Shown in pieces: positions 14,909 through 14,967 of a stretch of DNA of 14,967 nt. Source of the DNA: an uncultured Bordetella sp. GTDB taxonomy: Bacteria > Pseudomonadota > Gammaproteobacteria > Burkholderiales > Burkholderiaceae_B. The translations under genes and the position numbers were made by a program. Location of the stretch: the NCBI GenBank assembly GCA_937881145.1, contig CALGFL010000040.1:1-14967 (forward strand). Direction: 5' to 3'. Position 1 is the first letter of the stretch, and every line of letters starts with the position of its first letter. A model generated the notes under the pieces. It saw only the letters and a program-made list of their open reading frames with translations, was not told the origin of the DNA and made no database searches.

Positions 14909-14967
14909 AGATCGGAAGAGCGTAGTGTAGGGGACGCGGGTAGATATCGGTGACGGACGTATCCTTA
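14909..14967. other. Illumina adapter read-through (non-genomic contig tail)
   Basis: The last 59 bases begin AGATCGGAAGAGCGT, the first 15 bases of the reverse complement of the Illumina universal (TruSeq) adapter. They then follow that adapter in register with about 11 substitutions in 58 bases (GTGTAGGG, GTAGAT, TCGGTG and CGTATC segments all match). Homology of the preceding ilvD frame stops at the same place. This looks like the low-quality end of one untrimmed read, carried into the contig end. It should be masked. Confidence 0.95.

Noticed and set aside
14510..14953. Plus-strand open frame at the right end
   Set aside because: It is antisense to ilvD and its last part is translated adapter sequence.

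Overview
The window is a GC-rich, densely packed piece of chromosome from a beta-proteobacterium. Gene content and order, codon bias and protein style point to Burkholderiales, most likely Alcaligenaceae (Bordetella/Achromobacter type). That assignment is from recognition, not from a search. Nearly all of it is housekeeping. I see no CRISPR, tRNA, rRNA, transposase, prophage or defence genes, and no credible undescribed multi-gene system.

Layout. (1) 1-2483: a minus-strand catabolic pair (truncated AtuA-like small protein and AtuA/DUF1446 protein, joined by an ATGA overlap) diverges from a LysR regulator across a 101-bp region with a good sigma70-type promoter. (2) 2558-6526: hpf with its own promoter and terminator, then ptsN-hprK-rapZ (nitrogen-PTS and small-RNA/kinase regulation) and the lipoprotein gene rlpA. 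(3) 6516-9997: rsmI on minus, diverging from yraN; then a SIS-domain isomerase (gmhA, in the position of E. coli diaA), the BON lipoprotein dolP, a GC-rich intergenic repeat, and a TlpA-like thioredoxin. This matches the E. coli yraL-yraN-diaA-yraP block without lpoA. (4) 10018-13282: a strong terminator hairpin, then argB, a HAD pyrimidine 5'-nucleotidase, slmA and panB, all co-directional. (5) 13291-14907: a minus-strand flavodoxin-like protein, and the C-terminal half of ilvD with its terminator.

The right end is not genomic. From about 14906-14909 to 14967 the sequence is an error-containing Illumina adapter, so the break in ilvD is an assembly artefact. The left end simply cuts through a gene.

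Points worth a second look: the adapter tail; a PanB whose expected metal-binding Asp (E. coli D84) is read as Tyr, with a repeat-bearing N-terminal extension; a SIS protein at the diaA locus that keeps the GmhA active-site residues; -10-like hexamers exactly 7 nt before the start codons of ptsN, gmhA and possibly argB, suggesting leaderless mRNAs; a terminator hairpin between a -10-like box and argB; and a probable dispersed repeat before the thioredoxin gene.
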